A stretch of DNA of 64,000 bases from Polytrichum commune (Eukaryota; Streptophyta; Polytrichopsida; Polytrichales; Polytrichaceae), in NCBI GenBank assembly GCA_950295325.1, contig OX485807.1:49878440-49942439 (forward strand), given 5' to 3'. Positions within the stretch are counted from its first letter, which is position 1, and every line of letters starts with the position of its first letter. Shown here piece by piece: positions 46,110 through 57,529 of the stretch. The translations under genes and the position numbers were made by a program. The notes below the pieces were generated by a model that searched no databases, was not told the origin of the DNA, and worked only from the letters and a program-made list of their open reading frames with translations.

Positions 46110-48559
46110 TTTTCAACAACGTTGTTGACGAAGTCATCTACATCTCAGACTAACCTATGACTTTGTAAAAACCTCCATCCAATGTCCAAAATGAATCCAC
46201 ATCCTCTCTGGGCTTTTGAACCAATATTCTCCCACGCAACACTACAATGTCATGAAACAATTATTATTCCACATACATGGTGCCCAATCAAATGCCAAAT
46301 TTTAGACTAAGCAAAGTTCTTGAAGCACAACAACACCATCTAGACCTAAGGGGAGGGTGAAGGGAATGGAGCCTTCCACAACAACAAAAAAAACGATGCC
46401 ATCGATAGAGATTGTAATAAAACTATGTGTGTAAAGAATGGTGGAATGAACGAAGGCAACACATATGGATACAAAGTAAGAAAGATGTTAAATTCTTACA
46501 AGAGAACCACAATATTAAAAATATGATCATTGGTTGTATATATTTGGAATACATACTAGTAATCTCAGTGACTGAGAATGCTAAAGTATACATAATGAAC
46601 TCTAACAACTAATGATTGACCCAATTAGGAGGGGTACTCTAGTGGGCCAATATGATGATAAAGCCAAACTTGTGCACATGAACCAAATCAATAATGGAGT
46701 ATTGTGGGCTATTGTAAATAAATGTAGCGAAGGGTATAGAAGCACTTACTTTTGTTGATAAACTCTTTTGAAAGTGGACCAGAAGAGGCAGTGCAATTGG
46801 TGAATGTTTTGAGTCATATTGTTTTAAGTGTCAATGCAAGAGAGTGAGTATGGAACACCTATAAGGAGGAGAAGGAAGAAATGTGGTTTGCAATGTTTTA
46901 GGGCAAAATAACTCTAGAGGGCTAGCATGAGAAACAAATTGTGAACGGAATGAGAAGGAGACAACACCAACATTGCTAAACGCTATTGTTTAAGGACATC
47001 GAGTCACAACCATGTACTATTGGTGATGAAAATTTGGAGATCATGAGCAATACATTTGAAGAGTCATCATCGTTTAAGAACGAGGGGGAAACCCTACATT
47101 CAAAAAATGCAAGTTGTCAATCAAACCATTGTACGTATAATGAGTATTCATTGACTTTGACCAAGAGCTATAGGATTCTTTGCTCTATCATCCTCGTATG
47201 GTTTTTTTCCATCCATAACCTATTTTTCTTCAAATAGACTGAGTTTCAACAAAAACCCTTAAAGGAAAATGGGACCTTGTGGATAGTTTCCAACGAAATA
47301 AGACCTTTGGAATGTGGATTGTGAATGGTAGACTGAACCAATTACTCATTTCCACATTACGCATACATTTGAGGAGATGGGATCGAGAGGGGGGGGGGGG
47401 GGCTCACACCCAAAAACAAAACAAAAACAAAAAAAACAAAAAAAACAAGGGAAAGGGGCTCCAATCAATTACAATGGAGGACCATGGATCGAGACGAGCA
47501 AGGGAAGTGGAATGGGAATAGTGAATGGTGAATGGAGGGGGAGGGTGATGAACGTTGTGGGTAGCTCCTTTGCAATAAGCTAGGAAGACTCAAGATGAAA
47601 CACCATGTTAATTTATTATTACTTGAGAGCTACCGTGTCTCATTAACGTGCTCAATTTATTCACCTCCCCTCTTCCTATGATTTGAACATAATTGCTTTT
47701 GGAGTTAAGAGTTCTCAATCTTAGTCATCTTACGCTCAATGTAAGGCTCTTTGATTGTGGGGAGTAACTAAAATGAAATGAACTCTTGGAGGTGTTTCAA
47801 TATCCTCAAGTTCAATCCATATTTAATTAAGTTAAGTCACATTATATAACATCCTTAATTGGTAATGACAAAAAACTCTTCAAGGCTTCAATTAAGCTTC
47901 CAGAAGAAGGTCAAGTCTCTGGTTCACTTTATGACTTCCGTGATAATATGGCCTCTTAATGTTAATTCATTCATATAGGTACTCTCATCAATTCACATAA
48001 TCAATCTTTAACTACATTATAAGAGTATGTTAGCTTGCGCTATACTAAATCACTTTCTTGATATGTTGTAGTAATAAGCATAATTGAATGTTAATGTAAT
48101 AAGTGGTAGAAGGTGTATGTTCTTGTATTTTATTTAGCTCAAGTGTTACCACTTAGTATATAAATATGATACTTGTATTTATATATTAAATGCATATAAC
48201 AAGTTTAACTACATTGACTTAATATTTAATATAATACTCCACATATTCAACTAAAGATCTCCACAAGAATCTCACATGTGACTCAAAGATGAAACGAGTC
48301 TTCTGCAATCTCTCAAGTGATCAGTTCCGCAAAACACTCCAATTAGAGTAAGGAAGTTCTCATAATAATGAAATTCAAATGTAAATACTCCTTTTGAGGA
48401 GTTTCAACACAAGAGACGAGAAGAATAGAGTTGATCACTTAGTCTGTCAAGCTTCAATATGTGTTGAGGTTAACTTAATCATCATGTAAATTCAAATGTC
48501 ACAACCATCCTCCAAAACCTTGAGTGTTCATATCTCACCCTCACACTTTTCTCTTGGGC
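46110..48559. other. Unassigned DNA between the two decayed genes
   Basis: About 2.4 kb. It holds a G run at 47390-47401 followed by A-rich 'aaaacaaaaaaaac' and overlapping open frames at 46423-46612 on both strands without family motifs. If the flanking pseudogenes came from one transposon, this would be their shared 5' region. Confidence 0.35.
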
Positions 48560-49362
48560 GTTTATTCAAAAGCAAGGAGCATGTGTTGGCAAGGATGATG
48601 TCTATTTTAACTACACTACCATGAAGGACCAACTAATGAATGGCTTTGTTCCTTGCGGGGTGCTCGTGAGAAACGTTTAACCTTAATTCATATGTTTATT
48701 GAGGCTTTGTGTAAGCCTGGAGGGGTAGTCATGATGTCACAACTTCTAGATGTGGGTTTGTAATCTTGAGCTCTACCTTCATGTTTCAAAAGCTATAACA
48801 TAACATTTCAACACTTTAATGCTTCAATGCACATGTGATTAAAGTAGTTGTGTTTCCATTCAGGTGCCTTAGTCCACGCATGTCGTAAGAGCGGATGCCA
48901 TCTTGTTGGTTATGAGGCAAATGACATCATTTTCAATAAGGGTCTTCAACCACTTCGAGAGTCTTCATCACAAAACCCCCGTGGCCTATCATTCATCACA
49001 ACCACCTTCATTGGAGGACGATGATGAACCTCCTCGCAAAGTAGCCAAGAAATCACGTTTGAGTACGTGAGTTTTGCCCAACATATTTTAGTCGCTTGTT
49101 TTTTGGATGTGCTCGTGTTCATCTTAACTAACTCTCATTATGTATATGTATATGTATATGCAATGTCTACAAGATGATGGAGCAATTGTCATCCCCTCCC
49201 AAGTCATTATTGCTTCCAATGTACGTGGAAAGCATTGCTCTTGCACAAGCGGCCACATAAACACCCAAACCTCGCCCGAAGAATCACAAGTTTAGTCCCG
49301 ATGTGGAGACAATGTTAGATTTAAAGGCGTCGGAGGCCAATGGGGGGTATTTAGATAGTTGA
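48560..49362 (+). pseudogene. Methyltransferase-like gene, 3' part with two introns
   Basis: Exon-like frames give GAREKRLTLIHMFIEALCKP then GGVVM (about 48655-48735), and after a putative intron (48756-48863, acceptor ttccattcag) GALVHACRKSGCHLVGYEAN, then IIFNKGLQPLRES. The pattern of a PGG(V/I)V.D stretch, then GA...ACR.SG....G.EA(N/D), resembles Rossmann-fold DNA/RNA methyltransferases. A basic tail reads PPSLEDDDEPPRKVAKKSRL. A second putative intron (49067-49173, donor GTGAGT) leads to a last exon with YVESIALAQAAT and KPRPKNHKFSPDVETMLDL, ending at TGA 49360-49362. A frameshift near 48990 and an in-frame TAA at 49258-49260 disable it; the related copy at 59.4 kb has TTA there. The enzyme class is an inference; which base it methylated, if any, is unknown. 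Confidence 0.55.
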
Positions 49363-50695
49363 CAATAACATCCACCATATGATTGATTGGATATGTTTGG
49401 TTTGGAACGTGATTGTATTTGGCATTTCATCCCCCACTACTCATGTATAATCACTCACCGCTCACATGATAGCACTCCCTGGTGGAATATGTGGTGCTCA
49501 TAAACCAATGAGGAACCAATACTAATTGTAAACTCAAATTAATCCAAGAATGTTAATTATGGGATCTTCTTGAATGTCATCCAAGAATGATCTTCTTGTT
49601 TGAATATTATAAGAATGTGTCAAGTAACATGAATTACTTTGTTCTAAAGTTCCTTGAAAAACTTGTTCTCACACATGGTTGTCCAAATACACATAGGGTG
49701 ATTTCCCCAAACCCAAATGTGTAATTTAGCTCCAAATTGTTTGATTAGTAAATGAATTGTCTAAATTTTTATGCATCTCTCAAGAGTGGTACTATGGCTT
49801 GTCAATGTCTTGGTCGGAAGAAAATAATAATAATAATAATAAATAAATAAAATCATGAATTTGTACTTGGAGTGCCGTTAAGGATACATAGTAGTGGGTG
49901 TCATCATATATGCATCAAAAAATCTTGTTGAGCTACACTCTTTCTACTCTTTAGTGTGAGTGCTTATATATATATATATATTTATCAAATCATGGTGAAC
50001 TACTTTCAATTGAAGATTGTTTGTCGAAATCAAGTGTCTAGTCCTAATGATTGTCTTTAAAAATATTATGGTACTTTTGCATGCGTTAGTGTGTGGGCTT
50101 CTGCCACCACTTAACAAAGCATGCAATGTGTGTATAACTAACGCTCCCTTTGTAAGATCTTGAGGCTCCTTGCAAACCGTTTTGCCACCATTATTTTTAG
50201 GAGAGAGGGAATTATCATGTACAAGCATACATCTCATCCATCAACATAAAACCTTAACCTCCTTTAAGTAACTTGTAGCCAATTCATTTCGATAACCTTG
50301 AGTATACTAACTCGGGGTTTTAAAGTCAATTGTAGTGTCATAATCAATGAGAAATAGTAACCTTTGGGTTGCATGCTATTTCAGGGTTTTTCTGCTGGAT
50401 GAATGAGAGGAATGTTTGTATATGGCAGTTCGTCTCTTCCCATTCATAAGGTGCAAAATATTTTTTTAAATCTCTCAATATCATAAATTTAAGGTCATTT
50501 TAAATTGTGTCTTGCACACTACACTATATTCTCTAGTTTGTGGAATACTATGATGTTCTACTATGATGTGCATTGTGCACTACATCAAATCAAGCTCACT
50601 CAATTAACCTCGAAAGGTTAAAATAATTAAACCCACACTAAAGAGACAAACTTAAAGTGTAGCAAGGACCAATTATAATGAATTGTAATCTATCT
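49363..50695. other. 3' flank shared with 58.9-59.3 kb, then unassigned DNA
   Basis: 'catccaccatatgattg' (about 49368) and 'gctcacatgatagcactcc' (about 49462) recur, inverted, at 59265-59250 and 58890-58868, so homology of the two gene copies runs past the stop codon. Beyond about 49490 nothing is recognised except the (AAT)n/(AAAT)n run at 49826-49853 and a TA run at 49965-49982. Confidence 0.5.
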
Positions 50696-50699
50696 TGGT

Positions 50700-51065
50700 C
50701 CACCATTCCGAGCCCCGGGCTAGATCATATCTTCATTTGGTTGGGCTCCACCCCTCCCACGCCTCCTTCACTGCCCAGTCTTCCTGCTTGCACCTACATG
50801 GGAACTCTTCCTCATTGGGAACCAATGTGACAATACCTGGTCAAAAATTACAAATATTTGAGTTGACATCACTTTCATTATTCTAAAGTTAATTAATGGA
50901 GTTTCTTCACATGCCAAAAAAACTCAATGGCTTGTCACGTTGGTTCCCAACAGGGAAGAGTTCCCACGTAGGTGCGGGCAAGAAGACCGGGCAGTGAAGG
51001 AGGCATGGGAGGGGCAGGGCCTAGCTGAATGAAGATGTGATCTAGCCTGGGGCCCATTCCGACAA
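50700..51065. mobile_element. Long inverted repeat (fold-back element), arms about 135 bp
   Basis: The left arm (50700-50834) and right arm (50929-51065) are reverse complements at roughly 80-85 percent by eye, with a loop of about 94 bp. Paired landmarks are 'ttcactgcccagtcttc' with 'gaagaccgggcagtgaa', and 'tgggaactcttcc' with 'ggaagagttccca'. The arms are GC-rich against an AT-rich loop. Transcribed, it would form a strong hairpin. No coding frame is credible. Confidence 0.9.
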
Positions 51066-51371
51066 GGAGAAAAAGTATATGATATACGGGATCAAACTCA
51101 TGAAGGCTCATCACTTAAATCATAGCCACAACCCTTCATGAATCCTCCATTAAGTGCTCAATACAACAATCAAAGATAAGCTTACATCATTATTGAGGGC
51201 TTTAATCAACAAATGGGGAGAACCAACTGCTAGTTACAAATGCTTTGTCACAAATGGCTAGTTCATGAACCCTCCATTAAGGTCTCATCAATGGTTCCTA
51301 GCTAGTGATTGGAATTACATTATATATGAAAGTTCTAAAGGATGTTAAACCCATAATTGAAGAATTTGTTA
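51066..51371. other. Unassigned, with a scrap of family H border
   Basis: 'atggggagaaccaactgctagttacaaatg' (51212-51241, in part) resembles the lead-in of family H at 6600 and 22175. Otherwise empty. Confidence 0.35.
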
Positions 51372-51533
51372 ACTACCTACACAATATGTGCAATTAGGTT
51401 GATCACGCTAATTTATTGACATTTCACATTATTTTGAACACTTAAGAACCACAATTAGTGCAATTAGGTCGACCTCCCAAGGTGATTTGCATGGGTAAAG
51501 ATGTCGACCTAATTGCATATACATGTGTAGTGG
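51372..51533 (+). mobile_element. Short MITE family R
   Basis: About 160 bp. The left end 'actacctacacaatatgtgcaattaggttga' (first 20: ACTACCTACACAATATGTGC) and the right end, which inverts to CCACTACACATGTATATGCA, match as inverted repeats over about 28 bp. Internal blocks recur at 9366-9560. Confidence 0.65.
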
Positions 51534-52402
51534 TCAATAAGCAAAGATGAGGCCACGTCATTCTCATGGTGTAACGAGACGCATAATACAACTTCAAATA
51601 GGTCAAGGGGCATTGACTTTTGTACTTCTAAACTTAAAACATGTTCTCCAAAATCCCCGGTTAATTTATCTTAATTAGTTCCCATTAGACTAATCGAAGG
51701 TCTTTGATGCCAATTAAGGTTTATGTCAGCTAAGTATGTGTGCCTTACAAATGTGCTCACTTATACAGTCTGAACTAGGCTGGGATTTAATTGGACTTTC
51801 AAGCACATGTATGACTTGATCATGTTCGGAACTTATTTATCATATCATTGTAGGCATAGTTGCACTCCCTTGGAGCCAAGTCCTGATTTCATTCACTTTT
51901 GAACTATGAGTGGCGGTCTTATTGTTTACAAAATGGATGAATGAGAGGACGTACACTCGGAACCTCTTACACAATAATTCTTCACAGCCCTTAACATATA
52001 CTTGCCAACATTATATATCTAAACGCCACCACCAAATGATTGGTGTTGGTTTCCCGATCATTGTGCCTAGTTAATACCACTCCTTATTATGTCGGTCACA
52101 TGTAGAAAATAGTGGTGTGGTCAACTATCCTATTGGGAATCGGGCCTCATAGACCACCCTAGAATTTGCATTTGAGAGAATTGGATGATGTTTTATAAGA
52201 AGGACGATGACATGGCGGCCACATAACATGTGTGAGTGACCGACAAAGGGTCGATACAATCCCGTTCAAATTTTGACGGTGGTAAACCGATTTTGGTTTC
52301 AAGTCAATCAAGAGCATTCCTAATACAATCACTTGTGGTTAGCGAGTTTTAGATTCTAGTTGGATTGAAACTGCGTATGAATATATCACAATTTTTATCT
52401 TA
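51534..52402. other. Unassigned intergenic DNA
   Basis: No gene or element terminus recognised on either strand. Confidence 0.45.
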
Positions 52403-52935
52403 CGTATTGTGAGGCCAAATCCACCACCCTTTAGCGTCCTAGTCCGGGTGATGGCTTTGAGAATCACATGTATCTACTACAACCTTGAACCATGTGCAAA
52501 GTAATTTTCATGTTCAAATGAACACATATTGTCTCACTCATTATGCTTTATTAATGTTGGCCTCTTGGCTTGTGGTAGAGTTGGATTTCTCAAGAGTCCA
52601 ACCCGCGGCTTTAGCCGCACATGCCCTTACGGACATTCCCCTCACTCTTTTGATCTTCACCTCCTTTTTCTTGCCATTGCAAGAGTCCTCCACATTCTCC
52701 ATTAATAATGCAAGTGAGTTATTTTGACCGAGAGGTGCAAGTGTTGAAAAAACACTCTTCTCAATGGTTAAACCCACTCATACAAATCCACACGTGGCAC
52801 CAACTAGCCTAATGAATCTAACTACTTGGCCACCACTAAAATGGCCTAATGTGATTTAGTTTTTAATGTGCTAACACCCACTAATTGAGCTTAGCCTTGC
52901 TAACCCCTAGATGGCCTAATTATGATTTGTTACTA

Positions 52936-53163
52936 AGCAGCTCAGCTGCAGTCTAGCCCACGGTCTCGGTGTTGTTAGCCCTTCCAGCAGCTCAGCTGCA
53001 GTCAATCCCACAGTCTCGGTGCTGTTAGCCACCCAGCAGCTCAGCTGTAGTCTAATCCCACAGTCTCGGTGTTGTTAGCCACCCAGCAGCCCAGCTGCAG
53101 TCTAATCCCACAGTCTCGGTGTTGTTAGCCACCCAGCAGCCCAGCTGCAGTCTAATCCCACAG
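52936..53163 (+). repeat. Minisatellite, 50-bp unit, about 4.6 copies, inside solo LTR
   Basis: Units start AGCAGCTCAGCTGCAGTC at 52936, 52986, 53035, 53085 and 53135, then 'cacagtctcggtgttgttag'. Later units share a CTCAG to CCCAG change, so the array grew from its 3' side. The palindrome CAGCTCAGCTG is embedded in each early unit. Confidence 0.97.
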
Positions 53164-53379
53164 AGTTCCAACACCCGAATAGGTAACCCAGCTACTAGCT
53201 GCACCTTAATACAAACCCTTTCATCCACTAATCAAATGTTTTCTAGGTTTTTCTTCTTCTTTCCTTTTCCTTGCTCCTAAGTAATGAACTAATCTAACAC
53301 ACTAATTTCACTAACTACTACCTAATCACCACGTGCAATCTTAAGCTCTGAGAGCTCACTCACTTGGGAGGCATTGAGA

Positions 53380-53453
53380 GAGAGAGAGAGGAAAATGAGA
53401 GAAAAACACCTTAAGTAGCAAAGAGGGAGAGAGGGAGAGAGGGAGAGAGAGGT
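53380..53453 (+). repeat. GA-rich low-complexity tracts in the LTR
   Basis: (GA)n at 53380-53391 and a GGGAGAGA-type repeat at about 53422-53452. Copy 1 of the LTR has a shorter 'gagagagtga' at the matching place. Confidence 0.8.
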
Positions 53454-53821
53454 GAGGATAGGGTGAGAGGATTAGCACCTCCAATCACAATCCTTTAACC
53501 CTCTCCTCCAAAGTAGGGACTAATCCCCATCCACAAAACCTTCTCATTCCTAAACCAACAAGGTGAATCCAAAAGTGGGCATTTAACCCGCGGAGCTCAC
53601 CTTGCCTCACCTTACCCCCCTACTCACATAATCAAGGCATTCTCTTATTGAAATCAACCTTGAAATAATCACACAACACCACCTAATGCCTAAAGTTAAA
53701 TCCACACCACACTTCACTCTTTTTATGTTTTGTGAATCATCATAACACATCAAAGTCAAACTAAAATTGGTTTCGAAGAGTTAATCACCACATGTGGGCA
53801 CCATTTTGGGCTCACACGTAC

Positions 53822-54322
53822 TATATCAAAAGTGAACAAACCACTCTAAACATAGTTTCACAACCTCGAATCGGAATGAAAAACAATCATGGATTCATGT
53901 CACCCTCCACGTTTGACATAATCGAATTAAGCACTACAAAACACATGAGTCCTGAATAATCGACTCGTGCCATTGAGAAATCATCTTGCGTCGGTGAGAG
54001 AAACCTGCAAATCTACCATGGTGATAGATTCACGTATTTCCCTCACACTAATGTAGGGTGATTGCCTAGGACTCATATATTGGTAGTGAAATGTCAACAT
54101 TTCAATGTCACCATCCGCATCTCGTATTTAGAAAAAGATCGATGATGTGGACACGTGCACGAGAGCAACTGACCGGATCATATATATATAAACATAAATT
54201 CAATTTTGACGGTGGCCTAAACAGTGCACTGAAGTCCACCACTGACCGAGCGGTGACGTCGGAGTCACATAATTCCCTAAATATTGAGGGTGACAATAAG
54301 CCAAAATACTATTCCTTGTCAC

Positions 54323-54367
<45 letters not shown>

Positions 54368-54546
54368 GACACAAATATATACACTGGTATCTTGACATAG
54401 TAGGCGGCAAGTCGGCTTCCAAATACTGCCCAACCCCCTCCCCTCCGACAACATGCATATCATGAGACCTAGCTCTTCAGCCTTTCAACTTGTAACTTTG
54501 AGTACCTTACATTGTTGTTGTGGCAGCTGGTGCAGGTCCATTCATA
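53822..54546. other. Unassigned DNA with (CA)n array
   Basis: (CA)n at 54325-54359 runs into 'atatatata'. A 124-codon open frame (54091-54465) reads through the array and is not considered a gene. Confidence 0.5.
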
Positions 54547-54549
54547 TAA

Positions 54550-55138
54550 GGGCCACTTTACAATAGAGCTTGAGGGCCCGTGACCCGTGACATACAAAGT
54601 AATGTGATTGGTTGAGAAGTTGGAGATGATTGAAGTCCACTTTACACTAATCTTGAGGGATTAGAGAATACTGAATGGATGGAAAAGAAATACAAAAATC
54701 TACATGGTGTTTTACATGGCAACAAGTGGATAATGTTCATGATGTTCCGGATATTGCATCAGGCCTAGTAAAAATCGGTGGGGTCTAACGCAAAACTAGG
54801 AGCCTTGGCTAGCAATTAAATTGTCAAATTGGCTCTCAAAGAAATATGATACATGTCATGGTGGGATTCAGGACTACCTACTACTTTGGATTGTCCATTG
54901 AAATGTGGTGCGGTCCATGAGGTGGGCCTGACGCGAATTCCGGCTTATCATTGAACATCATCTATAGTTTGCAATGTAGGAATCCATGTAGACTTTTCAT
55001 CCATGATAATTTCTTTGGGCTCTTAGACCTTCACCTTCAACTGTGAAGGAACTTAGATGGTCTTGGCCTTTTCAACCAATGAGAGATCCTAGAATATGCA
55101 ATGGTCACGAGCCTTTGGCTTGTGTGTGAAGTGGCCCC
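54550..55138 (+). mobile_element. Tourist-like MITE family D copy 4
   Basis: A 589-bp element. The left end GGGCCACTTTACAATAGAGC and right end (GGCTTGTGTGTGAAGTGGCC, then CC) are inverted repeats. Perfect TAA duplications lie at 54547-54549 and 55139-55141. The 3' part shares 'tgtaggaatccatgtagac' and 'caatgagag' with copy 3. It is longer than copies 1-3 because of an unrelated internal segment around 54740-54950. Confidence 0.85.
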
Positions 55139-55199
55139 TAAGCTTGAGGGCATGTTAAATTGCAATGTGGGATTTCTATTCCCCATTGTACACCTTTGC

Positions 55200-55263
55200 T
55201 ATGATTTTCAAGGGCCCTTAGGTTTTCATGGACACGTCCCTTGGTTTGTGTGTAAAGCGGCCC
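55200..55263 (+). mobile_element. Orphan right end of a family D-like MITE
   Basis: 'ttttcatggacacgtcccttggtttgtgtgtaaagcggccc' (in part), then TAA at 55264-55266, matches the right terminus of family D. No matching left end lies within 60 bp upstream. Confidence 0.6.
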
Positions 55264-55266
55264 TAA

Positions 55267-55875
55267 GTACACCATTTATGGTATTTAGTGTCACATGTGT
55301 TGTACTGTCACTTACCCTTTTTTAAGGCGCATGCTAGGTTACACTATTGATCAACAACTTCATCATTAGTTTCACCTCATGACACTTGGCGTTCAAGTGT
55401 ACTTACCAATATGTTTGGCATGAGTGTCTCCAATAGTGTCATAAGGTGTATGCCTATGTTACACAATGGTCTACAAGTTGATGAAGGTATGCACAAATGC
55501 CACTAGGCATTAGTATGCTCAAGAATATCTTCCTCTTGCATATTAAAATGCAAACAAATGACGATTACTATTGGTATGCTCAAGAATATCTTCCTCTTGC
55601 ATACTAAAATGTGAACACATGACACTTGCTATTATTAGTATACTCAATAACATTTTCCCCTTTCATACCAAAACACAAAACTATCAACTCGAGGACCACA
55701 TTGTGCTACGCTAATTGTCATAGTGTAACTAATTCACCACTTTAAAAAGGTTACTTAGATTGACGAATAATATCATATTGACAATTGGCAAACGTGACAC
55801 TTGGAGTTGTTTAGGCATCTAGTGAAGGCCCTTTGCAAACAGTGTACGTGACACTAAATACCATAAACATTGTAC
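55267..55875 (-). mobile_element. MITE family F copy 3
   Basis: Ends GTACACCATTTATGGTATTT and (AAATACCATAAACATTGTAC) are inverted repeats of about 31 bp, the best in family F. Flanks are TAA (shared with the preceding D-type end) and TAG, suggesting a 3-bp duplication. The interior is the reverse of copies 1 and 2, with the segment 'tatgctcaagaatatcttcc' duplicated. About 609 bp. Confidence 0.8.
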
Positions 55876-56539
55876 TAGTTCCCCTTCCAACCAACCAACA
55901 GTGGAAGGCTGGGGCGAACCAACCCGTACACTGGTTCCTTGGAGGCAAGGGTTTAGGCATCCAACAAGGAGCAAGTGTATGAGTTGATTCGCCCAAATCC
56001 CAACAGTGGTAGAGCAGGATGGAAGACTCGGTCCTGCATTCGATCTGTTCCGTTCTTATAGTTTGTTATAAGCTGTTCTGGCCAGTCAGTTTCGGTTCCA
56101 GGATTCTCAACACTCTTCAATCCGACCTCTATATATATATACGGTGTGTTGAGAGGAGCCGTGCACACTTTTTGGGCCCGTGTTGTGAAGAAGAGAGAGA
56201 GAGAGAAATCACATGGCATGCACCCAGAGTCTAAGTTAGCAGCCTTCTTGAATGCAGGCCATCATCACCGCCTCCAACTTATTAGGTCTCCATGAGATCA
56301 TTGAGATGCGAGGAAGGAGATGAAACAAGTGGTGTTGACCAGCAGTACCAGGGCCTTCGAGTAAAGTAGAAGGTAGATGGGTCTTGAAATGGTTACCTTT
56401 CTTTCTTTCTTTTTTCTTTTTTTCTTCCAGTGAGCCCACTTGAATCTACTAAGATGCGATTAGTACGAGATGCTTAGCGAATCCAGATCGAGGTCAAGGA
56501 GCTTTCCTCGCAATTTTCATGGTTCATACGAATATCTTG
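55876..56539. other. Unassigned intergenic DNA
   Basis: Has short GA-rich (56190-56207) and TTTC-rich (56398-56427) tracts. The overlapping short open frames lack family motifs. Confidence 0.4.
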
Positions 56540-56739
56540 TTCACTGTCAAAAAGAAGATTCGTGTGCTCATTGGATGGTCATATAGAATCCCTCCCTCCT
56601 TTCCCAATTATGTTGATTATTGAGTCTATCGTATTTTGAGCACATAATCCAATCTCTTTCAAATGCAAGTTTTTGTGGTGTCCATTCTTGGAGCCACGTC
56701 AGATCGCATACCACTCAAATCTAGGTGTTTGATTATTAT
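56540..56739 (-). mobile_element. MITE family C-like fragment
   Basis: 'cccaattatgttgattattgag', 'gcacataatccaatctctttc' and 'cataccactcaaatctaggtg' are reverse family C landmarks. It runs directly into the family B copy that follows. Confidence 0.55.
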
Positions 56740-57146
56740 AAGTAACTGAATAGGTAGGTTTGTCTTTTGTGCATGTGTTGTTTGCTTGGTTTTTGATGTT
56801 CTTTGTATTTCTACTGATCAAACTTATCTATCAAAATTTATATTGCATTAGCAAATGTACAACGATCCATCATAATAAAAAAAATCAAACCATCATTGAT
56901 TTTTGAATGATTATCAAAAGTGCGTGTGTGATAATTTTTTGAATGAATACGTAGGTCTTTTCAATTGTGTGGACTATTGAGTCTAAACCCTAGAATGGTT
57001 GATGAATTTCAAGGGCGTAGTTTGGCCTCTTTCAAGTGTGCATGTTTTTTTCTTGTATGTTCTTAGATTCACACCTACCCACAGACCGCTCAATGATAGG
57101 TGGTCAATTAAGATAAGTGATCATGTTAGATCCCCATACCTTAAGT
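56740..57146 (-). mobile_element. MITE family B copy 5
   Basis: Reverse B landmarks: 'tatattgcattagcaaatgtac', 'caattgtgtggactattgag' and 'tcacacctacccacagaccg'. It ends 'gatccccatacctta', a decayed terminus. Confidence 0.65.
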
Positions 57147-57529
57147 AGCGTCCACACCTCATGCACAAATATCATGAATAAAAGTATGTGGAGCTATTGT
57201 GGAACCTTGTAATCACTCTAGCTTGGACTCATGCCATCTTGACCCGTTACACCCGTGCATATGAATAAAGAGCCTAGGTCAACCCAATCCATACGCCCAT
57301 GCAACCATATGCTCCGTGCCTATATGCCCTCCATGCCCATCATATGCATGTATGTACATGCCCATGCTCACAAGCCCCCCCGTGACCCGCAATCATGCCT
57401 CCCCCCTCAAAATAAAATAAAATAATGTCATGCATGCCACACCGACTCCCTCAGTTTTTCCCCACCATACCCACCTTTTGCATTTGTAGTCTCTTAGTTG
57501 CATCATAGACTTGTCAAATATATAGAGTA
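57147..57529. other. Unassigned, C-rich coding-poor DNA
   Basis: 'catgccc', 'atgcccat' and related words repeat between 57290 and 57375, giving a low-complexity feel. No gene seen. Confidence 0.35.

Larger units (their letters stand above)
52408..53816. mobile_element. Solo LTR, copy 2 (1409 bp)
   Basis: Begins TGTGAGGCCAAATCCACCAC and ends CATTTTGGGCTCACA. The flanks CGTAT (52403-52407) and CGTAC (53817-53821) are a one-mismatch 5-bp target duplication. It is collinear with copy 1 at both borders ('cctttagcgtcctagtccgg', 'acatgtgggcaccattttgg') but carries its own 50-bp tandem array and lacks much of the copy 1 middle. Different target duplications show that the two LTRs are separate insertions, not a pair. 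The open frames at 52485-52777 are chance. Confidence 0.8.

Noticed and set aside
42362-53816. The two LTR-like sequences as the pair of one retrotransposon with an 8.3-kb interior
   Set aside because: Each has its own different 5-bp flanking duplication, and the sequence between them shows no primer binding site or gag-pol motif.
54091-54465. Plus-strand open frame of 124 codons with a threonine-histidine run
   Set aside because: The frame is carried through the (CA)n array and has no family similarity on either side.
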